Positions 31,728 to 42,048 are shown, counted from the stretch's first letter. The stretch is 64,000 nucleotides of DNA from Todiramphus chloris collaris (GCA_025345505.1 JANVCC010009895.1:424277-488276), one strand, 5' to 3'. Numbers and translations are program-made. Notes: generated by a model from the sequence alone, not told the origin.

Positions 31728-32620
31728 GTCTTGCTGATAGCAGGCATGCCCATTCTCCTCCAGGAATGATCCCACAGACCCCCAGATCCCTTTCTGCTCA
31801 GCTGCTCTCCAGCCACTCCTCCCCACTCCATATTTGTGCCCAATGTTGCTCCATCCTGGGTGCAGAATCCAGCATCTGTTCTTGTTAAATTTCATTACAT
31901 TGATGATCATCCCATGCTCCAATCTATCCATATCCCTCTGCAAGGTCTCATGTACCTCAAGAGAGTCAACAGGACCTCCCAGTTTGGTATCATCAGCAAA
32001 CTTGCTAATGATGCACTCAACTCCTGCATCCAGCTCATTGTTAAATATATTGAACAGAACTGTGTCTAGGATAGAGCCCTGAGGAACACCGCTGGTGACT
32101 GGTTGTCAGTCAGATGTAGCCCTTCATCTATTTCTTCACCCAGCACACTGTGAACCTTCTCATCCCACACTTGGACAACTTGTCCAGAAGGATACTGTGA
32201 GGGACGGTATCAAAAGACTTACTAAAATCCAGGAAAATTCCATCTACCGCCTTCCCTCCACCCACTAGGTGGGTGACCTTATCATAGAAGGAAATCAGAT
32301 TAGTTAAACAGGACTTTCCCTTTGTGAACCCACATTGACTGTGCCTGACAATTGAATTGTTCTTTAAATGCATTTCAATACCACCCAGTATGATCTCCAT
32401 AATTTTTCCAGGCACTGAGGTTAGACTAACAGGTCTGTAGTTCCCTGGGTCTTCCCTCATGCCCTTCTTGTAGATTAGAATACCATTGGCTAGCTTCTGG
32501 TCAGCAGGGACCTCCCCAGATTCCCAAGACCTTTGGTAGATGACTGAGAGGGGTCCTCCCATAACATCTGCCATCTCCTTTGGTACTCTGCGATGAATCC
32601 CATCAAGCCCCATGGAATAC
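31728..32620 (-). mobile_element. CR1 fragment 1 (RT), minus strand
   Basis: RT text in frames 32128-32613 ([41 protein letters not shown]) and 31692-31943 (RDMDRLEHGM). Multiple frame breaks, with TAG near 32107. Confidence 0.85.
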
Positions 32621-33535
32621 TTTTTCAGTAAAGAAATTCTTCCTAATATCTAGTCTAAACCTCCCCTGGTACAACTCCAGGCCATTTCCTCTTGTCCTGC
32701 CATCATTTACTTGAGAGAAGAGGCTGGCAACCACCTCACTACAACTTCCTTTCAGATAGTTGTTGAGAGCAATAAGGTCTCCCCTCAGCCTTTTCCAGAC
32801 TAAAAAATACCAATTCCCTCAGCCTCTCCTCAGAGGACTTGCTCTCCAGACCCTTCACCAGCTTGGTTGCCCTTCTCTGAACTCACTCCAGGAACTAAAT
32901 ATCTTTCTTGTGGTGAGGGGACCAGAACTGAACACAGTACTCAAGGTGTGGTCTCACCAGTTCCTAGTACAGGGGCACGATCGCTTCCCTTCTCCTGCTG
33001 GCCACACTATTTCTGATACAAGCCAGGATGCCATTGGCCTTCTTGTCCACATGGGCACACTGCTGGCTCATATTCAGCCGAGTGTCGATCAGCACAAGCA
33101 GGTCCTTTTCCGCTGGGCAACTCTCTAGCCACTCTTCTCCAAGCCTTGCCTGTGGTTGTTGTGACCGAAATGCAGGACCCAGCACTTGGCCTTGTTAAAC
33201 CTCATAAAATTGGCCTTGGCCCATTGATTCAATCTGTCCAGATCCCTCTGCAGAGCCTTCCTATCCTCAAGCAGACTGACACTACCACCCAATTTGTTGT
33301 CATTTGTAAACTTGATGAGGAAGCACTCAATCCCCTCATCTAGATAAAGATATTGAACAAGACTGGCTCCAAGACTGAGCCATGGGGATACTGCTGGTGA
33401 CCATCTGACAACTGGATTTAACTCCATTCACTAGAACAATCTGGGCCTGGTCGGCCAGCCAGTTTTTAATCCAGCAAAGAGTATACCTGTCTATACCACC
33501 AGCTTTCTTCAGAAAAGCAAACTTCCAGCTCTTCA
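32621..33535 (-). mobile_element. CR1 fragment 2 (RT to 3' region), minus strand
   Basis: A separate copy: starts in the CR1 C-terminal region (AGTAAAGAAATTCTTCC complement) without the last ~150 bp and runs to RT palm (FTNDNKLGGS for FADD). Frames 32964-33185 and 33125-33427 carry [23 protein letters not shown] and LQRDLDRLN. Confidence 0.85.
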
Positions 33536-33945
33536 AGGAGTTGGTCAATAGGATATCCTGGGAAAAAGTCCTCAGAGACAAGGGAGCAGAACAGAGCTGG
33601 CAGATTTTTAAGGACACTCTTCATAGACTGCAAGAGATCTTGATCCCCAGGTGTAAGAAATCGAGCAAGGAAGGGAAGAGACCAGTGTGTCTGAGCCATG
33701 ACCTACTGGTCAAACTAAAAAGCAAGAAGGAGCATCACAGGCGGTGAAAGCAGGGACAAGTACCCTGGGAAGAGTATAGGGATGCTGCTCAATTGTGTAG
33801 GGATGAGGTCAGGAGGGCCAAGGCACTGTTGGAGCTGAACTTGGCAAGGCATGTAAAGAACAACAAGAAGGGATTCTACAGGTATGTCAATAAAAAAAGG
33901 AAGGTCAAAGAAAATATACCCCTTCTGAAGAGTAAAAATGGTGGG
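33536..33945 (+). mobile_element. CR1 fragment 3 (endonuclease-RT linker), plus strand
   Basis: Opposite orientation: SWEKVLRDKGAEQSWQIFKD, KSSKEGKRPVCLSHDL and a later [20 protein letters not shown]. Same region as the start of the 7275 element. Confidence 0.85.
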
Positions 33946-34190
33946 CTAGTGTTGCTGTTTATACCGGATTCTGTGACATCACATTGGCAAGCCTCCAATC
34001 ATCTGGGACCTCCCCTGTTATCCCAGACTGCTGATAAACAACAGAGAGAGGCTTGATGAGCTCCTCTGACAGATCCCTCAGTACTCTAGGGTGGATCCCA
34101 TCTGGCCCTGTGTATGTCCAGGTGCCATAGCAGGTCATTAACTACTTCCTCCTGAATTATGGGGACACACACCAAAACATGCATATCAGT
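33946..34190 (-). mobile_element. CR1 fragment 4 (RT fingers), minus strand
   Basis: Complement reads EEVVNDLLWHLDIHRA and GPDGIHPRVL-type text. The +/- switch at about 33945 suggests an inversion-type (twin-priming-like) CR1 or two insertions. Confidence 0.7.
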
Positions 34191-34194
34191 CTGA

Positions 34195-34620
34195 CACAGG
34201 GAGGGGTATGTACGGTTATTAATACAAGCTGCTGTACATATGTGGAACATAGGGGAGGGGTATCTACAGATGTAAATGAAAACTGACACCAGACCGCAAT
34301 TCTGCATCAGCTACAAAAGGATGATACCTCTCTTGGGTTTTCTGAGGTATGGAATTGGCTCACATCTTGTTTTCCCAATTTAGGAAGTTGATTCAGGAAA
34401 ATTATGAGTGTAATGGTTATAAGGATTGTGATATTTGTGTTATCTATGTTATAAATCAATGCAGTACACAGTTTTGCATCAGAATGCTCCATGGGAAACA
34501 ACCTTCAAGAATTTTACTAAGACAGATTATACAAGTAGTGATGAAATGATAAAAGATTTTTGGATGTTGGAAAGAAAATACATAAGCGAGACTAATCAAA
34601 GGGTTGTTATAGAAGAGTGA
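34195..34620 (+). pseudogene. env: env TM fragment, CTVINTSCC class
   Basis: Starts GGVCTVINTSCCTYV, a CX6CC motif of a class I/D-type TM different from the env at 1-2 kb, then a membrane-proximal WNWLTSCFPNLGS, a TAG, and a hydrophobic anchor-like stretch (MVIRIVIFVLSML). The 56226-56535 copy is the closest relative. SU and fusion peptide are absent. Confidence 0.7.
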
Positions 34621-34672
34621 GTCTTATAAACATCAAGAAAATGAGCTCTATAAGTCTCAAATGGGAGGGAAT

Positions 34673-34990
34673 TGTTAAAGGGACTCAGAATGACTGTGCT
34701 TAGAGTGATAATTGCTGGACTGGCTCCAGGACAGCACACATTATTAACCCTAAAGATAGCAATGGGTACAGGAGCACCCCCACATCAACATCAATTAATA
34801 AGAGGTGGGGGGCCCCCCAGAGGACATTGCTTAAGGAGGCATGAAGTCAGTTTACAGTAAATCTTTATTAAATCAAACCCTGAAAACAAAACACCCTTAT
34901 CAATTTTAGCCCCAGGCTAATCAGGGGCAATGGATACAATGTAACTTAATCTCAACTTTCAGTGACTAAATATTCTCTGCCCTGTCACTA
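34673..34990 (+). mobile_element. LTR11 (start only) and unassigned sequence
   Basis: After env the run CAAATGGGAGGGAAT looks like a polypurine tract and TGTTAAAGGGACTC like an LTR start. No LTR end was found. 34845-34990 contains AATAAAG on the minus strand and may belong to another element. Confidence 0.3.
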
Positions 34991-35530
34991 TGGTGTGCTA
35001 GTTTTCTTGGCATTAGCCCGCTAGCACGTGCTCCTGTGCAAGGTTGTAGTAAACCTGATATCTCCTATCAGTGTGTGGATTGGATTTTGCACAACAGGTA
35101 AAGAATCCATTTTTGGGACAACAATATGGTAGTCCCAAACTTGTGACAGAGCTTTGCTAAGCTGTTTCACAATTCCAGTGAAAATGTGAAGCCCATTTTC
35201 CGATGACATTCCCAAAGGTATACTGAAACATGAGATGATTTCTTTTAGCATAATTTTAATTACCTCTTTTGTCTTGTTGGTGAACAGGAGAAAGCTTTTG
35301 TCCAACCAGAAGTGTGAACCAAAATCAGAATATATCGGTACCCTTCTTTTCTAAGTAGTTCAGTGAAATCTATTTGCCAATAATCTCCAGAAGAATTTCC
35401 CCCTTTGGTAACCAAAAAAACCCAGTTTATTGCTAGTGCTCAGGTTGTTTCTAAGACAAATTTCACACCTTTCTGTGATGGACTGAACAATTTCTTTCAT
35501 GTCTCTGCTTATAATTGTCAAGCCAAGACC
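34991..35530 (-). pseudogene. pol: Gamma-type integrase fragment
   Basis: Minus strand: zinc-finger end ITERCEICLRNN (about 35460), first core part near 35380 in another frame, and frame 35021-35305 with TNKTKEVIKIMLKEIISCF and SSENGLHIF, where the second catalytic Asp is Glu (SEN for SDN). Dead. Confidence 0.65.
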
Positions 35531-36227
35531 CAACAAGGTGAAAAGTGCAAGGATGAGGATGACGTGTGGAAATCAAACTCTACAACCTGTGAAAGGTTAT
35601 AAAGCAGGTATGTTTATTACGGCGCCAGGTGTAAGGGGGATAGCTCCTCATAACTTGCACACCCCACCAATTAACCATCCCATATTTATTCCACTTACTA
35701 ATGCATATTCACAATCACCTATACATATTCATGATCTTTCCCTGAAAGGGTATCCTTAGGGTAATCAGTTCCAATAAATCATTTCCATATGCTCCACCTT
35801 CAGTTCCTCCTTTTGACACATGCACCATACCTCCCGGTGGTCACGGGCTGGGGTCTTTGGGAGGAAGGACGTATGTCTTCCTCCCTATGCACTTTTCACC
35901 TTGTCTCAAAATGTGCTGGTTGTCTCTGTTCCAACCTCAAGGCTGGCTTCAGCTTGGTCTTGTAACTGATTAAGCCATCCTATCCTTCCCTATCTATTGT
36001 TTCCTTTCCCCCTTGCAACGTCCCTTTTCTTGCTTGGGTTAACACATACACAATGGTTAATTAATATTAGTCTTTCTAAGCTATATTGGCAAATATATGT
36101 CTTTCTTAGTTAGATTCAGGCAATGCTCAAAAGGTATAGCTTAAAGATATGGTGTTAGCTAGGTAAGTTAGCTATCCCACCACCTCAAGGAAGACTTTGA
36201 TCTTCCTCCCAGAGACCACCAGAGGAT
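35531..36227 (+). mobile_element. LTR2/LTR3-related U3 fragment, split
   Basis: 35531-35559 plus 36188-36227 rejoin as AGGTGAAAAGTGCAAGGATG, then AGGAAGACTTTGATCTTCC and AGAGACCACCAGAGG, which matches the U3 core common to LTR2 and LTR3. It is the target of the LTR3 below and, at its right edge, of LTR1. Confidence 0.6.
35560..36187 (-). mobile_element. LTR3-family solo LTR, minus strand
   Basis: 628 bp, TGAGGTGGTG to CCACACGTCA on the minus strand. Flanked by a perfect 4-bp duplication AGGA (35556-35559 and 36188-36191). Confidence 0.88.
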
Positions 36228-36579
36228 TGTCGCTGTTTATACTGGGAGCGGAGAGATGCAGCAACACATAAATTCAGCAAGAGAAGGCAAAGAAGCAACT
36301 TTATTAATTTATAACCCTGTTTTATATACCCTAGCCCCATAGGGTGATTGGTCAGTGATCACCCATCTCCTAGGGTGATTGGATAAAGTCCTACAACACC
36401 CATTTCAAAATATTTTTCCAATGCACCATAAACAGAACTTAGGAAAACACCAGGTGTTGGTCCAGCTTACAAAAACCATCCTACTGTTTCTCATAACATG
36501 TGTGAGAAAGGCAGGACTCTCACTGAATATTGTGAGAACCTGAGAAAATCCCTCTGTTAGCAGCTTTTCAGCATCCACA
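36228..36579 (-). mobile_element. LTR1 solo, minus strand
   Basis: 352 bp, TGTGGATGCTG to AACAGCGACA on the minus strand, with a perfect 6-bp duplication GAGGAT (36222-36227 and 36580-36585). Confidence 0.92.
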
Positions 36580-36639
36580 GAGGATGACAAGAGACCACTA
36601 CCAAAGAGATGTCCACATGTGATAATAGCCAGAGGATTA

Positions 36640-37203
36640 TTTTTGTGTTCTTTTTGAGGGGTTCTTAACAATCACAGAATGGATAAATTTTAAAGAGTAG
36701 CGTTTCGACTGTATATTAATGTATTTATATATGTTCAGGGCTAGTTTAAAGTGACATTTGTGTTAGCATTAGGAAAGGATAGGCAAGAGAGAGAAAGAGA
36801 CATGGACAGCACGGGCACGGAAAGGACAGTGACTACCTCCCTGAGCTCTTTAAGAGATAAGAGAAAATCGCGAGGATGAGAGCCAGGAGACAGGGTGGAC
36901 GGGGAATTAGAAAAAAAAAAAAAAAAAAGGCGGCCAGGAAGGTTTGTTAAAATCAGGATCAGCAACAGGACAAGGGATTTATAGTGTTAGAACAAAGAAA
37001 AGGGAGAACTAGGAAACTGTAGGAGGAAGGAGAGGTACATTGTGTGTAAACCACTGCGCATATTGTAACAAGGATGGACATTGAATGCCCAAAGCACAGG
37101 CAGGCTATGACTGCAGAAGCAGATTGACGGGGCCTAGGGCATCTACCCAAGTGGATCCACTGATTAAAATAAAGCTGGGGAAACAGGAAAGGAAGTGGAA
37201 TTT
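36640..37203 (+). pseudogene. gag: G-fwd leader and gag relic
   Basis: Leader text near 36640-36750 and basic Lys/Arg/Glu text as in 15236-15530, an A18 homopolymer at about 36910, then a zinc-knuckle start HCAYCNKDGH followed by TGA. LTR1 inserted at the protease start. Confidence 0.6.
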
Positions 37204-37556
37204 TGTCAATGTTAATGCCAGGAGCGGAGAGATGCAGCAACATATAAATTCAGCAAGAGCAGGCAAAAGAAGCAACTTTATTAATTTATAACCCTGTTTT
37301 ATATACCCTAGCCCCATAGGGTGATTGGTCAGTGATCACCCATCTCCTAGGGTGATTGGCTAAAGTCCTACAACACCCATTTCAAAATATTTTTCCAATG
37401 CACCATAAACAGAACTTAGGAAAACACCAGGTGTTGGTCCAGCTTACAAAAACCATCCTACTGTTTCTCATAACATGTGTGAGAAAGGCAGGACTCTCAC
37501 TGAATATTGTGAGAACCTGAGAAAATCCCTCTTATAGCAGCTTTTCAGCATCCACA
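37204..37556 (-). mobile_element. LTR1 solo, minus strand, inside protease
   Basis: 353 bp, TGTCAATG on the plus strand to CATCCACA, flanked by a perfect 6-bp duplication GAATTT (37198-37203 and 37557-37562). Nearly identical to 36228-36579. Confidence 0.92.
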
Positions 37557-37878
37557 GAATTTCTATCTGATAAAGGAGGTTCTTTTCCTGTTTTGAATCA
37601 AGACAAATCGGAATACACCGATTTCAATATTTGACAAATTCCCCATAACCCAAGAGTTAGGGCAGGATTTGCTTGAACAATTGAAAGCTAAAATTGAATT
37701 TAAACCCACAGGAGTGGAAGTTCAAATTTTAGAAGCTCAAATAATTCAAACTACAAGTTTGTCACTAATCCAAACTGAAAAACAGAATTTAATTTCTCAA
37801 GAAATAGTGGACCAGATATTCCTAGGAATGTGGGCTTCTGAGATACCTGGGAGAGCTAAAAAATGCTAAACCAGTAAC
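37557..37878 (+). pseudogene. pol: G-fwd protease and linker
   Basis: Active-site text reads SDKGGSFPVLNQ, so the DTG triad is DKG and dead. The linker frame 37669-37869 carries QLKAKIEFKPTGVEVQI and WASEIPGRAK, close to 13861-14118. L-DB truncates it. Confidence 0.75.
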
Positions 37879-37954
37879 AGTAATCAACACCCTCTATCTC
37901 CCAGTACTGCAGCATGAGGGCTGGTTGGGGAAAAGCAGCTCAGCCAGACCCACT
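37879..37954 (-). mobile_element. LTR6 start (truncated 3' LTR of L-DB)
   Basis: On the minus strand TGTAGTGGGTCTGGCTGAGC and the next ~55 bp of U3 only. Confidence 0.8.
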
Positions 37955-38310
37955 ACAATCTCCAACCCTTATTCCATACCATTTGCGTCATGCTCAGGCC
38001 CCACATAATACATACTTAAACCATCTCTATACGCAACCAATACATTGTCATCAACTACTATCCCCAGTCCTTTAACAGATAGTCCCTCGTTCCATGAACT
38101 TCCTTAACTCAATGACTTGGGTCTCACCTGTCAGGGTGGATGTTCCGGTCAGAAGTAGTACGTCTGATTGTTGGGCACCAACACCGGCTAGATCTGGGTC
38201 CTCGCTGTATGCATCAGGTCCTTTGTGAAATTCACTTTCTGTTATTACATCTCCTTCCTACAGCATCACTTCCTGCAACATACAACTCACATTCCAGATT
38301 ATATTTCTGC
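37955..38310 (-). other. 3' non-coding region of L-DB
   Basis: Matches 45229-45548 of L-A (between integrase and 3' LTR). No env-like frame, supporting an env-less element. Confidence 0.7.
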
Positions 38311-39654
38311 GACAATGTGACAAGACCCATCAGTGAACAGGACGTATTGCTTTTCATCATCTGATAATGTGTTATATGGTGGGGCCCCCTCAGCACGTTT
38401 CACTTCTTCCTCTGGAGACATCCCAAAATCTTTGCCTTCTGGACAGTTCGTGATCACTTCCAGGATCCCGGGGTGACTGGGGTTCCCTATTCGAGCCCGT
38501 TGTGTTATCACTGCAATCCACGTACTCCATATGTCACCAGTTGCATGGTGTGTAGATGAGACTCTCCCTTTGAACATAAATCACAGTACTGAACTTCTGT
38601 TCAGATCACTTCTGAGGAAGCTCGAACTCCTTCATATGCTGCCAGTATCTCCTTTTCCGTTGGAGTATAGCTGGCCTCAGATCCCCTCTATCCTCAAATC
38701 CAAAAACCCAGAGGTCGGCCTTGTGTCTCCCCAAGTGTCCTCTGCCAGAGGCTCCAGGTAGGACCATTCTTCCCAGCTGCACTGTAGAGTATGTTTTTCA
38801 TATTTGGCCCTGTCCAGACTGGCCCAAGAGCTACTGTGTGCACAGTCTCCTGTTTAATTTCTTCAAAGTCCTGTTGCTGTTCAGGGCCCCAGTTGAAGTC
38901 ATTCTTCTTCCGGGTCACATGGTAGAGCGGGCTCACAATGAGACTGTAATCTGGAATATGCATTCTCCAGAAACCCACAGAACCCAGGAAAGCCTGAGTC
39001 TCCTTTTTGTTGGTTGGTGGAGATATTGCTGTTTTCTTATTGATCATGTCCATCGGGATGTGTCGACGCCCATCCTGCCATTTTATTCCAAGGAACTGGA
39101 ATTCCTACGCAGGCCCCTTCACCTTGCTTCGCTTTATAGCAAAACTGACCTCCAGGAGGATTACAATTATTTTATATATGTATATATGTCCAGGTGTACT
39201 GGACTCCCCTCCAGGTGAAGGCAAACTGTGGCCTGCACTCTGGTGCTATGGGAATGGAGAAAAACGCTTTAGCGATGTCAATCGTGGCGTACCACTTGGA
39301 CGCCTTGGACTCCAGCTCATATTGAAGTTCCAGCATGTCTGGCACAGCAGCACTCAGCATTGGTGTAACTTCATTCAGACCACGATAGTCCACTGTCAAT
39401 CTCCATTCTCCATTTGACTTTTGCACAGGCCATGTGGGGCTGTTGAAAGGTGAATGAGTTTTGTTGATCACTCCCTGGCACTCCAGCTGATGAATTAATT
39501 CCTGGATAGGGATCAGGGAATCTCTGTTGGTGCGATATTACCACCTATGCACCGTCGGCATAGCCATTCGTACCAGCTGCTCTTCAACCTTCATCACCCC
39601 CACTATAGAAGGGTTGTCTGAGAGACCTGGCAAGGTGGACAACTGTTCACTTCC
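38311..39654 (-). pseudogene. pol: L-DB RT and RNase H fragments
   Basis: Frames 39172-39471 (NKTHSPFNSPTWPVQKSNGE, VDYRGLNEVTPML), 38694-39053 (NKKETQAFLGSVGFWRMHIP, KKNDFNWGPEQQQ) and 38299-38577 (DDEKQYVLFTDGSC, the first RNase H Asp). The catalytic YIDD segment is missing between 39190 and 39060. The TGA after the GFWI text is shared with L-A but not L-C. Confidence 0.8.
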
Positions 39655-40111
39655 TGTAGTGGGTCTTGCTGAGCTGCTTTTCCCCATCCAGCCCTCATGT
39701 TGCAGCACTGGGAGCTGGAGGGTGTTGATAACACACTCGTGTTATGACTGCCAGTGCTCACACGGCACCAGCGGATGGGGGAGAAGATACAGCCAACCTG
39801 AGCTGACCAGTGGGATATTCCATACCATATGACGTCAGCTCAACTATAAAGGGAGAGGGCAGGAGGAGGATGGGGGGGCATTCTGCTTTGTCCTCCAAGC
39901 GGCTGCTACGTGTTCCTGGGGCCCTGCTTCCTGGACTCGGCCCGACATCGCCTATGGACGGGAAGTAGAAAATAACATCTTGTCTATCATAACCCACACC
40001 CCTGTGCTTTGCGTCTTATTCTCTCCCTGCGTGCCGTGCTGAAGGGGGTCGGGGGAAGTGATAGAAGGGCTTGGTGGGCACCTGGTGCCGTGCCGGGGTC
40101 AACCCACCACA
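39655..40111 (+). mobile_element. LTR6, 5' LTR of L-A
   Basis: 457 bp, TGTAGTGGGTC to CAACCCACCACA, with promoter (see next). No canonical AATAAA was found; AATAAC near 39968 is the closest. Confidence 0.92.
39830..39850 (+). promoter_or_regulatory. CRE plus TATA box of LTR6
   Basis: A perfect CRE octamer TGACGTCA (39830-39837) lies 7 bp before TATAAA (39845-39850). The pair is conserved in all LTR6 copies that keep U3: 45724-45744, 48511-48532 (minus) and 57097-57117. Suggests CREB/ATF-type control of this family. Confidence 0.75.
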
Positions 40112-40123
40112 GTTCCTTTTTTT

Positions 40124-40141
40124 TGGCGCCCAACGTGGGGC
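40124..40141 (+). other. Primer binding site, tRNA-Lys
   Basis: TGGCGCCCAACGTGGGGC is a perfect match to the tRNA-Lys1,2 primer site. It lies 12 bases after the LTR, a longer spacer than usual. Confidence 0.92.
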
Positions 40142-40260
40142 ACGAGCAGCTCCTTGCTTGCTTGCTTTGCGTGCTTGCTTGCTTGCTTTAGATACTAGTA
40201 GCAAACTCCTGTGCAGGCCACAGAGTTTGCGTGTACCCGCTTATCTGGTGTTTTTCTAAA

Positions 40261-41142
40261 ATGTTTTCTATTTGCTTGGCTTTTGCATTGATAGCTTCAG
40301 TGTGCTGGGAAAGCTTCTGTCTCGGGAGGATGAAGGGCCTCGGGAGCACACTGGCACAAACAGTAACAATGTGTTTCACACTGGCATTGGAGGCTTTGCT
40401 GTGTTGGGGGGGCTACCTTGGGGAGAAAATGAATGAATCTATCTCTCCCTTTCTACCAGAAATTGATGTAGATGATTTATTCGTGCATGCTCCCAAGGTC
40501 CTCGTCCACCCTTATGTGAGCTTCGGGATACTGCTAATCAATATCGTTTTCCTAATCCGGGTTGTGTGCAGTCTGGTCCCAGTTTGGCCTGAGAGGAGAC
40601 AAGTTTCAGGTGGGGTGGCACCGAAATGTGCCCTGAGACGGCCTGTCCCTGGGTGGCAAGGGGTCTGGCAGGATTTGGGCAGGTTCCTAGGACGGTTGTC
40701 ACCTCCAGTAGCCTGGGACTTTACTCCTGAACAGGCAAGCAACCCTGGCAAGCTGACACAGCATCTAATAGAAGGGTGCCTTGTCTACCCCGATGAGAAC
40801 CAGCAGCTCCTAGCACTGTACTGGGGCCTGGCCTGTGCCTATCGAGCCACAGTTGAGTACTCTCAGAAGACTGTGGTTGAGGCAGGGACCCAAACTGCAT
40901 CTGAAGACACCGGAGTTGAGATAGGGACGGCAACCACAACTGGCAAAGTAGCCCCAGTAGTGAAAAAGAAGCAGTGGACGAGGAGAACAACAGGCCCCTA
41001 CCCTCGATTAGTGAGGGATGTGGAGAAGGAGGAAGAACATGACCAGCAAGCTGGACCCTCAACAGGAAGACAGGAGGAGGGGGTGACAGAATTGAAGCAA
41101 GAGGCAGAGACGACCCGGTCCCTGACTTCGTCAGAACTTTGA
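40261..41142 (+). CDS. gag: L-A ORF1: hydrophobic N-terminus plus matrix-like region (293 aa)
   Basis: From the first in-frame ATG. Residues about 1-25 (MFSICLAFALIASVCW), 35-55 (MCFTLALEALLCWGGYLG) and 88-110 (FGILLINIVFLIRVVCSLV) are hydrophobic and probably span or insert in membrane; there is no myristoylation glycine. Then RPVPGWQGVWQDLGRFL, a helical LTQHLIEGCLVYPDENQQLL segment, and a charged linker (VVKKKQWTRRT, KEEEHDQQ). It ends at a UGA (41140-41142) followed by 263 open codons in the same frame. The same ORF, open, is in L-DB (298 aa), and nearly so in L-C. I recognise no named family. It is probably the N-terminal part of Gag, targeted to membranes co-translationally. Confidence 0.75.
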   Translation: MFSICLAFALIASVCWESFCLGRMKGLGSTLAQTVTMCFTLALEALLCWGGYLGEKMNESISPFLPEIDVDDLFVHAPKVLVHPYVSFGILLINIVFLIRVVCSLVPVWPERRQVSGGVAPKCALRRPVPGWQGVWQDLGRFLGRLSPPVAWDFTPEQASNPGKLTQHLIEGCLVYPDENQQLLALYWGLACAYRATVEYSQKTVVEAGTQTASEDTGVEIGTATTTGKVAPVVKKKQWTRRTTGPYPRLVRDVEKEEEHDQQAGPSTGRQEEGVTELKQEAETTRSLTSSEL

Positions 41143-41934
41143 GACTTGAGGAAGGATTACAGCCGCCAGATAGGGGAACGCATTGTTACCTGGCTGCTTC
41201 GATGCTGGGATACTGGGGCTGATACCCAACAGCTGGAAGGTAAGGAAGCCCAACAGCTGGGCTCCCTTGCTAGGAATCGTGGCATTGAAAGAGGGATTGG
41301 AAAAGAGGCAGCAATTTGCAGTCTCTGGAGACGGCTCCTTTCAAGTGTCAAAGCAAGATATGCATTCAAGGAAGACTTAATGAATGCCACCTCCTCAGGA
41401 AAATGGTCCACTGCTGATGAAGGTATCCAGTACCTGAGGGAACTAGCAGTACTGGAAGTAATCTATGGGGATTTAGATGACGATGAGCATCCTAAAGATC
41501 CAGAGGATGTTCAGTGTACAAGGGCCATGTGGAGGAAAGTGATTAAAAATGCGCCGGCATCATATTCTGCCAGCTTGGCAGCAATGTATTATCCACAAAT
41601 GGATAATCCAACCGTGGAAACTGTTTCTTCCTGGCTTCAGAACTTTGAAGAGAGTCTTGGTACCTCCACATCCCTAAGGGCTAGTGCCTTGGATATCAGG
41701 AGTCCCCCAAGGAATCAGCCAGTCAGAGGGAAAGGGAGCCTGAGGCGTATGCCACATGGTGTACTCTGGTTCTTCCTGTGTGACCAGGGGGAGGATATGA
41801 GGAAGTGGGATGGTGAACCAACTTTTAAGCTGGAAGCCCATGTACAGGAATTGAGAGGGAAGACAGCTGTTAAAAAAGGGCCATCCAAGAAGACCATTAA
41901 CGCAGTCAGTGTCGAAGCACAAGAAGGCAATTGA
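41143..41934 (+). CDS. gag: L-A gag, capsid part (in frame after UGA)
   Basis: 263 codons directly after the ORF1 stop. Text: LEGKEAQQLGSLARNRG, STADEGIQYLRELAVLEV, AMWRKVIKNAPASYSASLA, SSWLQNFEESLG: an ERVL-type capsid, then Arg/Pro-rich and Lys-rich tail (KKGPSKKT) without any CCHC knuckle. Ends at a TGA (41932-41934) where L-DB has a sense codon, so this stop is private. The frame continues to a TAG at 42046-42048. Confidence 0.75.
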   Translation, partial: DLRKDYSRQIGERIVTWLLRCWDTGADTQQLEGKEAQQLGSLARNRGIERGIGKEAAICSLWRRLLSSVKARYAFKEDLMNATSSGKWSTADEGIQYLRELAVLEVIYGDLDDDEHPKDPEDVQCTRAMWRKVIKNAPASYSASLAAMYYPQMDNPTVETVSSWLQNFEESLGTSTSLRASALDIRSPPRNQPVRGKGSLRRMPHGVLWFFLCDQGEDMRKWDGEPTFKLEAHVQELRGKTAVKKGPSKKTINAVSVEAQEGN

Positions 41935-42048
41935 CGATCTCGCAGATACGGGAAGAATAAAATCAATTCCACTGAGCCTGAAGAGGGGACTTCTGGTTTG
42001 ACGCAGCAAGGGTCAGACAGTGAATACTCAGACCAGAAGCAGGAATAG

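Noticed and set aside
36908..36930. Poly-A run as the tail of a processed pseudogene
   Set aside because: Lies inside a gag relic that continues on both sides; the homologous copy has a shorter lysine-rich stretch.
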